Positions 21,310-33,600 of a stretch of 64,000 nucleotides of DNA are shown one piece after another. This DNA is from Otis tarda (taxonomy: Eukaryota; Chordata; Aves; Otidiformes; Otididae): the NCBI GenBank assembly GCA_026413225.1, contig CM048576.1:3294501-3358500 (forward strand), written 5' to 3'. A program made the position numbers and the translations under genes. A model generated the notes under the pieces. That model saw only the letters and a program-made list of their open reading frames with translations. It made no database searches and was not told the origin of the DNA. Numbering within the stretch: the first letter of the stretch is position 1; the number at the start of each line of letters is the position of its first letter.

Positions 21310-21655
21310 CAAACAAAGTCCCCGGCCGGGCGGCGCGGCACGGCGCGCGGGAGCTCCGACCCCCTCCCGCCCCCCCTTCCCCCTCCCCTCCCCGCCGCCG
21401 CGTGCACGTTTCCCCCCGCCGCCGTTCTCCGCGTGCCTGAGGGGGAGGCGGCGGCGGCCTCTTCCTCCTCCTCCTCCTCTTTTTCTTCCCCACCACCTCC
21501 ACCTCCTCCGCCGCCGCCGCCGCCTCCCCGCCCGCCCGCCGTCATGGCCCAGGCAAGGCCCCGGCGCGGCCCCAGATAAAGGGGGGAGGGCGGCGGGGGG
21601 GGGGTGGCTCGGCCTCCCCCGCACGCCGGGCCCAGCCGGCCCCCACCGACCGCAG
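21310..21655 (+). other. ZBTB44: ZBTB44 noncoding exon 1
   Basis: The 3' boundary is the consensus donor CGCAG|GTAAGC. The 5' boundary is a guess, placed just downstream of the ZNF143-like site because no TATA box fixes it. The exon holds a CCG-rich run near 21505-21530 and a short upstream ORF. It would join the exon beginning at 39958. Confidence 0.55.
21544..21579 (+). CDS. Upstream ORF in the ZBTB44 leader (11 codons plus stop)
   Basis: GTCATGG gives G at -3 and G at +4, a strong initiation context. The ORF encodes MAQARPRRGPR and stops at TAA, 76 nt before the splice donor. If it lies in the mature leader it could lower translation of ZBTB44 or require reinitiation. Nothing shows that the peptide itself matters. 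Confidence 0.4.
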   Translation: MAQARPRRGPR

Positions 21656-24600
21656 GTAAGCGGGGAGAGGGGGTGGCGGGGGTGGGGGGAGTGGCGGCGG
21701 CCATTGGTTCCCCTCAGGCGCCCCTGCGTGCCCACCCGGGGGAGGGTTTTGGCTGCTGCACCCCGCGGGTCCGTCCCCCTCATTCCCCCCCCCGCCCCCC
21801 CGCCGCCGCCGCCGCCACCTCGCGTGTTTCCCGTGGGGAAGCCGAGGCTCGCCGCCCGTGGCGGGGAGGGGGTGGCGCGAGTCCCCCTCCCGCGCTCCCG
21901 GGTCCGTGTGTGTGCGCGTTTACGCGCGTCCCCCGGGAGCCGCGTTGCCCGTTTGAGGCCCGTGGGTGCGCTCGGCTGCCCCGGGCACACGCGCACACGT
22001 AGCTTCTCGGGGTTGGGGGGGGGGGGGGGGGTGGTGTGTGTTCTCTTCCGCATCCCAGCGGGATACCTGCTGCCTCCCTTTTCCACCGCAGGCTGGAAAG
22101 GGGGGATTCCCATAGCTCTTAGGCTGTCCCTTTGTTGATTTTGTTTTGTTTTTGTTGTTTTTTTTTAATCCCTTTCTGCATATTTTATACTGCCCATCTG
22201 CCAGGGTCTGCTGTGCTGCCTCTGCTTGCGCCCGTGTCCGCGCACAATGAGGCTGTCGTAGCGCTCGTCTGCAAAGATCTGTTGTGCCTTTTTCTGCTCT
22301 CCTTCCATGTATTCGAGGTTATTTTCCTGTATACAAACATAAACAGTGGCAGATGCTGGGGGGTGGGTACAGTCTACGTCTTGCTTGCCTGTTGCCTCCT
22401 TTCCTGCGCACAGGGCAAGGGCACCGCTGCCTTCCAAAATCTGCTGTGCTTCCTTCCACCCACAGGTGTGCTGGGGAATGCCTCCATGCCTGACCACCAC
22501 AGCCTCTTAAATACACACACCCCAGGAGGCTTCTTCCTGTCTCTAAAAAGCTGCAAAGTGGTTGTTTTTTCTTTTCACCCAAATAGATGTGCAGATATCT
22601 TCTACCAAACCCTAAGGGATGACTGCTCCAGGCCATCTCTTTGCGCTGTGGAGCTTGCCGTGCCCGCTGATGCGGGAGGGTCCGTCTCGGGGGTTGTACA
22701 TACATGCACTGGGGTTATCCCGCTGACCGCCTGCCCGAAGCCAGCGCAGCCCGCGTCGTGCGCGCACATCGGAAAAGGCACAGGCAGCTTTGCTGGTAGC
22801 CTTTGGGAGGCAGGCAGGCATTTCTCCTACAGGCTTCCAGGGAGAAGGTTTCCACTGTTTGTCCTTTCATGTCTTGCCTGTTCCTGCAGACACCCGGCGG
22901 CAGCTGTTTTGCTGCCTGCCCCCAGACCGTAGTGCTTCCTTGCTAAACGTGCCAGAGAGGTCACCCGTTCTTACCCATTTCTTATCTCTTCTTGGCTGCG
23001 CTTCGTGGCTGCCTCTTACATCTTTCATGGCTGAGACTTTCAACCCCTTTTCTTCGTGTGCCCTGCTGATACTGCAGTGCTATACGGTCCGGTTAAGCCT
23101 ATCTTGCTTTCTGCTTTGGCTTTTGATTTTTATTTTCTGAGCGATCTGCCAGGGTAAAAAGAAGTCTGCTTACTTCCTAGGTATCTGCAGATCCAATGTT
23201 GGAAACCACAGGTCTAAAATGCATTCAGTTTCTCATTTCCGGTCGTATATGTAATTTTTCCAGCCCAGGATCTGTTCTGATGTTTCTAGAAGTCTCCTGC
23301 TTCCATAATTTTCCTCACGTGAGCTCCTTGGTTTGCCATACCCACGTGGGGAATTTCTCAGGTTTCCCACTCATGTGTTTGCCCCTGCTTTCTCTCTGTG
23401 CTTCTGCCTGGCATGAGGCTTTTCCTTTTCCCCTCTTTTAATTATTTTTTTTTTCTTTTTTATCCTTGAGATGTCTAGTACACTTAGCTGTACTTAGGTA
23501 GAGGTCACCCAGTTCACCTCCCGAGTTCCTCCCCAGCTTCTAGCTGCCTGTTTTTGTAGACACGGTGACATATTGTTTATCAGGTGCGGGGCACGCCTGT
23601 GACGTTGCTCTGCGGACCCTGCGAGGTGACACTGAGTGGGAACAGTGTAGTGCCGGCGTAAGTCTTGTAGGGGATTTAGAGTGCAATGTGCTTTTCTTTT
23701 GCCATCGAGGTCTCTTACTGCAGCTTGACATCTACACGTAACGCAGATCCAAGGTGTGATGCATCTGGAGACCTTGCCTGGGTTTAGGCGCATCTGTTTG
23801 AAGAGATAGAGTTGAACAACTGTTAACCTGCTAGCTTAGACGCGGCTCTGCCAGTATAAATGCCTCCATTGATGTAAAACTGTTTATACCAGGAACCAGT
23901 TACAATGCTGTAAGTGTCTCTCCCTAGGGACTACTTCTATTTAAACAGCTGCTTTTAATCCGAAACTGTAATTGGTGCGAACACTCCGAGCAGTCCCTTT
24001 CCAGGGGAAGGGAATTTCCAGCCCTGCTTCAGTCTCCCCAGGTGGATGTTGCGCGGATGCCTGCTTCTCGGGAGGGAGGATCGTGCTCACTTCCCCACAC
24101 AGAAGGTTTTGTGCTGGTTTTGTTTACAGAGTGAGAGAACTTGTCTCATTGTCACTGTGAGGTTTGGAGGTGGGGGGAGTGTCCTTACGTATTTCTTCTG
24201 TAATACAGAAGAATAGTAGTCAGCAAGTGAAACTGAATCCTTGCCATGTTTGTTGCAACAGGAGGTTAATCATAAACTTTGGCAACTTTTAAAAGGGGTG
24301 GTTTCGTTCTGTGGTGTCTGTAGCAAATGCGTGCTGTTCGGAGGGTCTGGTCAGCTGTTTGCGAAGAGGATCAAAAGCAAATACAGCTTCCCTCCTGTGA
24401 AGCTGAACAAGCGTCCAAACGTTATTTTTGGTTGTATCCTGTGACTTGCTTGAAGGAGGCTTTTTATTTTTATGTCCTCCTTGTGAATGGACGTGCGATG
24501 CCCAGGCTGGGAGGTGAAGGGTGTTTGTGTGACTTGCGTCCCTTCTTGGGTGCTTTGAGCTTGTCGTGGGTGCTTCACATCTGGTGTTTCGCTGGCATTG

Positions 24601-27600
24601 CCTCTTACATCTGGTAAAGTTATTTTTCAACGGGCTTTGAGAATGTTTGCGTGTATTTCTATGAGAAGACCTGGCGATATGTGTAAATTCACTCCTTTTA
24701 GCTGTTGGAATCCACTAACTTAAATGAGAAGGCCAAACTGTGACAAAGCAGTGATGCTTCTGCTGGCACATGACAAGGAAGGAGACGTCCCTTGACGTAG
24801 AAGGGATTGTCTGTTGACATTCTTCTATCTCGCCTGGATAGAAGTAGGTTGTCCCTGCTCAAATTATGCAACCATGCGGACAGCCAGACTTCAGGAATTC
24901 CAAATACTTTGTGTCAAGTGCTGACTTCGAAATCAAACGCTACGGTCGCGGAGTGCGTTCACAGTCTGCCTCTTGAAACGGGACATCAGTTGCGTGTGGC
25001 TGAAAAGGGGCAGCAACTTAATTGCTTGTTTCTTTGAAAAGGTGTGTAAGATTTGCAGGAACAAAACTGGGCGGGAGATGTGCCTCTACCTGTAATCGCG
25101 TTTCAGTATGGAAGTAGGTGGCTAGCATTTCAACAGTTACAAGCAGGAAAAATACTGAAAACACTGGTTTATGTAAGAAATTGAAACGCCTTGCTCTCTT
25201 CGTGGCTGCTGCTGTGGCCTCGAAAGATGCAGTTTTCTAGATCTAATTAAATAGTCGTGTACTTATTGCCAAGTCAACAGTGGAGTCCATCGCTCTTAAC
25301 TTACCTTGGAGATCAGATTGATTCTTCTAATGGTTTCGCCGGATGAAAACAAATGTCTGGTACTGCTTTGTAAAAGGTGTGTAAATGAAATGGTGGTGGT
25401 AGGGAACAAGCTGCAAACCTGATAAAATGGTATTCATACGTACTGGTGGGAAGAGAGGAGTTGTAAGTGCTCGACGTTTCATTTAATTCTCACATTCCAT
25501 TTAATCAAGTTGAGGAAGTGACTTAAACTGTGCGTTATTTGTAGATGTGCATTTGTAATGTATTCCAGTTTAGAGCTGGCGAAATAATTTTCACGTGAAC
25601 AGGTTTATCAGAGTAGGTGAATGATGGGATAATAATCACTGCAAAATGTCTTTGAGCTCAGCGTGAGTTCTCTGACAATGACCAGGAGTAAATCGTTAGG
25701 GGGAAAGTGGACAAGCATACACAGCTTAGTGATCGTTCCTCAGTGCGTCTGCCAGCGGTGAAGGGTTTGGAGGTGGCCTGGGCTGGAGGGTACGTGCTGA
25801 CAGTCGTTTTAATAGTGCCCGTTGGACCTGTCACCTCTGGATTTGCCTAGCCCTTTTGAACTGCTTGTACCGTTAGCTTCTAAGTGTGCTGTGCCGTGCA
25901 TCCCACAGTTTGTGCAAAAAGTATTCCTGGAGCTTGGATATTTTTGTTAGCTTGTTTTAAACCTGATGAATGGTAATCTCATGGAGTGCCTCCTGGGTTT
26001 TGTAGTGTGAGAAAGAATAAAGAATCTTTTTCCAGTCACCACCTCACTTCTAATTTTATAGACCTCTGTGTTCTCAGTTTTCTATCTGTTTTTTTGTTGT
26101 GTTTTTTTTTTCTCCCCAGAGCATTAAGAGATGTTTTCTAATAAAGGGACATCTTGTACCTCACCTGTGATAACATTATAAACGTTTACTCTGTGCGATG
26201 TTTTATATTCAAAAGTACAAATTAACGTCGTAATCATAGTGAGAGCTATTTTAGTGGAAATGTAGTTACAGACAGTAAGGAAGTTAACAAATCTAGCTAC
26301 AGGTGGTAGTTGATACGGCATGTCGTATTTGGATATTACAAAGAGTGCTTTATTGGAACAACTACAGTTATGGTGGGTAAGTCTTTTGGAAGGTTTTGGA
26401 GGCATCAAGATGCCGTGTCCTGTGGAGACCCAAGAGCCCTAGAAATCACTAGTGGGCTTGGAAATAACTAGTGGGTTAGGGGGCAAGTTGGTCCTGTTAG
26501 AGACAGGTATTTATGTAGTGTTGAGGCTCTGCAAGTCTGACAGTTTCTGCAGTTTTCTTTCAGCTTCTTGTTTTTTAAGTGGATGAATAAGCCTGTTAAG
26601 AAAGGCCTACTCTGAGGAGCTTCTGTGAAATGTTAGTAAAGATGCTAGAGGTTTAAGAAAACCCACAAAACTCTGCTTATCCACAGCCTGAAGCATGGAT
26701 GTGGTTCTGCCAGTCAAGGTTTGGCCATACAAGGGAAGAAGGTTAGAAAGCCTGTATAGTTGCTACTCACCTGATAACATGATTTGTGGATAAATACAAA
26801 GATTTTTTAGTTTTTGGGGCCAAGAAGAACTCCTTTTAGGCACTGAAGTTTATCTGCATAAATGAGTCATTAGGAAAATAAAGGGTGATGACACAACCGC
26901 ATTCCTGCCTTGCTTCAACTTGTTCAGGATTCTTTATAGCCGCTTCCGTTGGAAAGGTGGCTGCTTGTTTATGTGTCTGTGACACCTTGACTAGCTGGCC
27001 CTGCTCCATGCCGTCTGGATTAGCGATGCCTTTTCGCCTCTTCAGATTGTACACAGCGTGTGACTTTGCCTTGATCTCTCTCCACTTTGCTTTTTACGCA
27101 GTTTTTTTCTGTGGTGTTGCTTGTCAGCGCAGGCTTCCAGTACTTGGGGCGTTAATGGGACTGGCGTGCTTCAGGGAGTTTAAGATTTGCATTGGACTTG
27201 AGAAAAATACATTTGTTGTAGTTAATGTGGATTTCATTAAGGTGTAATGCTTCCTCGCTAATCTGGAATAAAAGTGAGAAAAGGAAAGCTGTCATTTTTT
27301 TGTAATAAACCTGAATACTTCAAACAACAAATTGGTTGACAGGTAAGCTTTGTGCTGAACTAGTGAAAACTAGCACTTAGCCAAATTTGACTGTCACAAA
27401 CCTGATGACTGTGATGTGCAGTTACAGCCGTTTGTTTCTGTAAAGTCAGGAGACAGATATGTCATTTCCAAGTGACAAAAATTAAAGCCTCGCGCGCAAT
27501 AAGATAGGAGGCACAACTTGGGAGCGGTAGTGGAGGGGAGAGATTCTTCAGTTTGATTGTTTTGGCAGCTCTTGGGGCATTTTACACCCAGTTAGGCCTT

Positions 27601-30600
27601 GGTTTTGTCTTGGAGGAAATGAAGAAATAATTTCTCTTCCAAGCACGGTTTTCACCGTGCCATCAGTTAAAATGACCTCTGAAATGGACCCTCTTCTGTC
27701 TGAAAACACGGGATGTGCCCTTTTCTCTCTTCAAAGACATGTAGTAGGACTTGGCATGTGTGTGAGGAAGCACAAGCAGGTTTTTTTGTTTGTTTTGGGG
27801 TTTTTTTCCTTTTGACTCTTTCATGGATCTAACACAGTAGTGCTACCAAGAAAATCTTCAACCATGCTAGAATATTTTGGTATGCAGATACAAAAAAACC
27901 ATGCCATTTTTCTTGTAATTTCTTTCACATGGTGGTACCAAAGAGGGCTTGGAGATTTTGTTGTTGTGACTAGTTTGGGAGGTTGGCCTGAACAATCTTT
28001 TTGATGTGTATTTTTCATAAGTTCATAAGCCTGCAGAGCTTCTGAAAGTGAAGACTGAAATGTTGTGGGTAGCCATGGTAAAACAAGAAAAAAATAGCTT
28101 TCTGGAGTTATTTTAAATTAGAAGGCTGCTACCATGTGACAAATAAAAGTACTTTATGGATATTTTTTGGCAATTTGCAGTGCTTAGAAGAATTTAATGT
28201 TCAACTTGGGGGTTTTGTTTGGTTTGTGTCTCTTTTTTTTTTGTTGTTTTTGTGTATTGCTGTTAAAGACCAAAGAGGGTAAAACCAAAGCCTCGCTTTT
28301 TATTACCTAGAGTGGGAAACAGTCATGTAATGGCTTGTCTGTGCTGAGAGACTTGGGAAAAAATTAACCTGAACGTGCACAGAGCAAAAGTGTAAAGAAG
28401 GTATTTGGATCGCATAAATATTATATGTGAGCACTGTTGTGGAAAGAGTGGTTAGATCTGAATGTGTACCTCAGGGATGCAACACATCGGTCCATCCGGT
28501 ATAATCCGATTACGTTCCGTGGGGCTTGCCTACGTGAGGATACCAAGCGGACTATGAATTCACTTGTTTGTTTTTCCTAGTAAAAAAAAACCCAAATGCA
28601 GATTTGCTCGTATATGAATGGCTCTAGCACGAACTTTCAGGGCAAACCACCATCGAACTAGCCATCTGATAGTTTGGTCATGTGCTTTATCAGAGCAGTG
28701 GTGAAAAAGAGAAATTGCAGGGCGGTGAATCTGTTGTGAAACATCTCAATACATTCTGTCTCGTGAAGTTCAAGCATTAATTTTTATTATGATAATAAAA
28801 GTGATTTGCTGTATAACGACCTTTTAGCAGTTACTGCTCATACTGTTAAATGAACCTCAGTTTTAAGTGCTACCTGAAGATGTGCTTTTATGTGTTGTAT
28901 GGAACGCCGACGTGAGATTCTTACAATGGAGAGTTCAAAGTGCTGGAGGCTGGGGGAAGTGGCATTTATCTCGTGTGCTTATTCAGCCATGTGAAAGCTA
29001 TATCAGGCACATAAAGTTTATACTTTGCACTGCAGCTTCAGAAAGGCAACGAGTTAAATCCGGGTTCTTTGAAGTAGTGAATGGTAACATTCTGTGCTCT
29101 GAAAGAGCCGGCTTCAAATGATCACACCAAAACTTGAAAAACTCAGTCATGGCTAGGGAAAACAAGACTTGGGGCCGGGGAAGGGAGGGGCAGGGGAAAT
29201 ACAAGCTATGAAAATGTGTGGTGCTTCTTGCACGTCATTAGGAATAAAGAGTAGCCCAAATATTGTACCTGCTTGTGTTCCTGAAGCTCTTGGCCCATTC
29301 TGCAAAGTTACTGTTTGAAATTCTTCCCAGACCAATCTTATTTAAGAGTTCAGCTGTTGCCTGAAACATGGAATTTGTTGGAGCCAGTGAGCTTTGTTTC
29401 TGCAGAAAGGTACAGAATCTTTTAAGAAAATGATGTCTATTTTCTTTATGTATCTGTAAATGGATTCAAGAAACGTCTTAGCTGTTGTGTAAAAACAGTC
29501 AGTGGTGTCAGATCAACAGTTTGCATGCGGCACGCACTGCTGTACTGCCCTGATTATTGTAATCTCTTCTTTTAATTAGATCCTGAGATTAAGAGCTGTC
29601 TTGCTGATCAGTGCACTTGATGTGTGCCCTGTCAGTTCTAGCTTGTACGTGTTTCTAGCTGAAACGTCGTCTCGTTAAGTTATATGCTCTGAAAAGTTTT
29701 AAGCGTAGTTTACTTTACAGACACATTAAGGGGAAGCTGCACAAAGAAAACCACACCAAAAAACCCTCCCGAGAACCTTCCAGGAGGTTAAAATAGATAT
29801 TGGCAAATACCGTACAGAAAAATGAGATATTTAAATAGTCTGGTGGTTCTGCGGGCCTTTCAGTTAGCTATTTAGTTTAATAGTGTGGAGATCTTACTCC
29901 ACAGTCACTCTCAACTAATTAGCTTCCACATTATAGCTCAAGTCCGTTACTCACTCCCTCATATATAGTGTCGAGGTTTTAGTTGTGTTGGGTTTCCCGT
30001 GAATTTCATTCTGTTCCTCAGACTCCAGTTCTCAGTTTTGTGGTTTGATGCATTGTGCTAACGATACATCTTAATGTTTTCATCAGCATTTTTTGAGCTG
30101 GTGTCTCTACGGAAACACTCAGATCATTGCTAAAACAAGTCCCTGTGGCACTTCACAGGTAAACTCTTTAACCTGTTATTTCAAATACATAAATTGCTTC
30201 TTTTCAGCCAGCTCCTTAGCTGCAGTTTGTTTATTCATCTCCCTGTTTTCCCTAATAATTCTGTATGTCATGTTATTCAAACATTTTAATGAAGTTCTCA
30301 TCGTCTGTGGCACTTCCTTTTTTTTCCTTTTTTTTCTGAAAAATACATTATCAAGTCAGTTTGACATACTTTAGCTTTAGTAAACACAGGTGGTGTCTCA
30401 TTTCTGTTTGTTGTCTTATTCTTTATTCTCCTTTTCTTCAGATTGTTTTTACTTAGCCAGATTTCTGCAGTTGTATGCAAACACCTATAATCATGTATCT
30501 CTGAGAGGAAAACATCTCTATATTTGTAAATAATCGGAGCTTCTGCACTAAATATTTGAGAGGAAATTAATACAGTGGTAATGTTGCCAAGCTTTCTGGC

Positions 30601-33600
30601 AGGTGTGTACCACCAAATGAGACAATCTTTGAACAGTCCTGCCTCTCCTCCCAGTATGCTAGCACCTTTTCCTTGAGAATTAAAATATCAGTTTGCATGT
30701 TTGCAATCACAGCAGTGTCTAATGGAAACGTGTTTAGGTTGTCTCCTAATGAAAGGAGTGGTAGCATGTTTTACACACCTCCATCGTGATCTTTAATCTT
30801 CAAGTTTTATCGAGACGAGGAGTTGTAGCTGTGCTTTAATCTTCTTGCTGTATTAATCCAGCACACTCGGTGCTGACACACAGAGCTCTGTTGTGTGGCA
30901 GTGGTTCCCAGGCTGTTTTGGTTACCAATTGTTGTCAGCTCTCAGCTTCTCCCATCACCCAGAAGGGTCTGCTGTTGGCCATGGCCATTTACAGTGCTGT
31001 GCAGACTGATTTCCATTGCCCAGAAGCCAATGGGACCATTTAGCAGGTTAAATTTCGCTATATACGACCTACAGCTCTGCGACACTTCCACAGTTAATGG
31101 ATTCACAGATAAATCGGGAAATTATTATCTGCTATAGAGCTGCCGCACGACAGCTGAGAGTTGTCAGCTGTGGAGATCAAAACTCTCATTTGTGTCTCGT
31201 TTGCCCAAGACATAAGTGGTGTGTGGTTCCTGCAACAGAAATTAAAAAGAAAGGTTTACAGAAGGATTAAATTCTCTTGCTAATTTGAGATCAGTCAGAA
31301 GAAAGTCTCGCAGGCAGCTTCCTGTCGGCTGTGTGTAGGGGATGATAAGGAACACGAATAAGTCTAGAAGTGTCACTTTCACGAGGAAATGATAATCCAG
31401 AGCTGTGTGAGAGTCTGCTGCAAGTGTGTGGCTGCTGGTGAAGTTAATGAATGTGGCCTTGGCATCTGTCATCTGTTGCGGTTGGGCAGATGACTTCTTA
31501 ATTCTGCCAGATGCAGGGGGTGGAAGAGCTCCTCTCTGAGTTCCAGGACACGCTCGGGGCTTTCAAACAGATCCAGTCTGTAAAGGACGCGCTGGAAGAT
31601 GTCGGCCCAAATTGATGAGTTCCGTGTCTTGTTCTGTTCTGGAACTGGGAAGTTTTCGAAGGTTTGTGGAAGGACTGTTGTCGACAGATCCAATGTCATT
31701 TAGGTGCCTGCGTTTCCATCCTCTCTGTTGTGCGCTGGGCTCTAATGTAGGCTCCTCTTTAGGCTGTCATACTTCTTCCTTTCAGCCTGCACCCAGGCTC
31801 TCTTTATCCAATGTCTCCTGCCAGACTGTCAGAACATGACTGCTGAATTTTAACATCTGACTTCATTTCCATGCAAATGACTAATCAGGAAAACAAACTA
31901 AAAATTTCTAAGACACGTTACGCTTCACGTTCTATGAAGAAACAGCAACTCCTGAAAAATAGCAGTGCTTTAACTAATAGTTTGCAGCTTTTTCTTTGTT
32001 GTGACCTCATGGTACAAGAACAACAGCTCTGTGATATGTTTTATGCTGGTTTTATTATGCTAAATTAAAAGTAGTAGACATGTTCCCCTCTTTTTCGTTA
32101 TGGTAGACATTGCTTTTTTCATGTGTCCAGCAAACATCCTGCTTCTGTATGCTGAGACAGTCTTGTAGCATGAGGAAGACTGGTCTTATGTGGAATCTGT
32201 ACACTCTTCACTTGAAGCTTTATAGTTTAGAACCAGTACAGCCAAGACATTTGTAACTGATCTGTGATTTATTCTTGGTCTGTATTGCTTTAACAGCAGG
32301 TATTGTGCTGTTTATGTGTTTTAATATGCATGGTGTAAAAAAATATATATATATCTGGAAAACTGAGGAGAAAATAAAGAGTATTTGCCTGTCTTTTGGT
32401 GAACAAAGTCAAAATCTGGTAATAGGAATGTGCAGAAGTGGCTTGCAAGAATAGTGTCTTTCCCCGTCCTGCCTCACAGCAGAGATTTGGTAATGTGTTG
32501 TTCCTGGGGTCTCTAACAAGATACTTTGGCTTCTCTCACAGGCCCCTTCAATTCTGTTCTGATCCGCTCTGGGTCAAGACAGCCATGCTACGTGGACGTG
32601 TTTCTCGCACTGCGTGCCAGGAGGGCAGTGGCAGTTGAGGGACGGGCTGCTGGGGTTTTGAAGGAGCGCTCTGTTCAGTCAAAACTTCACCCGCTTCAAG
32701 GTGGTGAATGAAAATGACAAAACAATTCTGGTGAGCAGGGCCAGGGCTCATTGTGACAAAAGCTGAGGAGAGAGCTGAGAGTTTTTGTAACTATTTTTAG
32801 GAATTTGCACTGAAATGGGAGCTCTTTCATTAGCCTCATACTTGGTGCGTATGATTTTCCTCACCAATGAGTAAACCACATGTTCCAGCATGTGGAGAGC
32901 TCCAGTTTGGTGCATTCAGCAGCAGCACTGGTTTCTGACCAAAGCTTACACCCTGATGCTAATAACAGTTAAAACTGAAAGCCAGAATAGGTCTATCTTT
33001 TGCTATCTCTTTTATGGGAATACATGTCAAGAAGTTATTAGATGAACTTATTTAAAAGAAAAAAAAAGCAGTAATAAAGTCAGAATTGCTAAAAAACTAC
33101 CTGAGTTTTGTAAGATAAACTGTGGGGGAGATAAGTGGCTGGCAGCCATGGCATCTTGAAGAGGAGGGGTGTCAGCTCTCTCTAAATTCAACACTCAGCT
33201 GAAGTTTAAGAGAGCCTGTGTTCTGTTGTGAGGGGAAAGAAGTCTGTTGTTACTGCAAAAATGACACCCTGAACTTTCCCTTAAAATGTATGTGTAAATA
33301 TTTTTTTCTAGTTTTATCCTTCCAGAACTGTTCTGTGGCAGCTGACCTACCATCTCAATTTACAATAAAACCATTTTGTAGAATAAATGGCTGGTTTTGC
33401 CCACCACTACTTGTCTCAATGCTTTCACCAGCTCTGAGAATTAAAACACACATACTAGATTTGCGTCATGTGAATCCACTTTTCCGTCATCTGAGATCTA
33501 GCCATTCTTTTCCTATCCACGTTAAAGATTAATGTTTTCAGCAGTGATGATAACGTGAGTCAGTGCTCTAACTGTGATCTAAGACTTTGCCATGCCCTCA

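Larger units (their letters stand above)
20980..22060. promoter_or_regulatory. ZBTB44: CpG island promoter of ZBTB44
   Basis: Dense CG dinucleotides and GC boxes (CCCCGCC) run across about 1 kb with no TATA box. This is typical of a housekeeping-type promoter. It overlaps a good splice donor (CGCAG|GTAAGC at 21655/21656), as expected for a noncoding first exon. A G run at about 22012-22031 closes the island. Confidence 0.75.

Noticed and set aside
21155..22138. Several long open frames on both strands of the ZBTB44 CpG island (up to 327 codons)
   Set aside because: All are low-complexity proline, arginine, glycine or alanine strings that follow from GC content. They overlap one another and the noncoding first exon.
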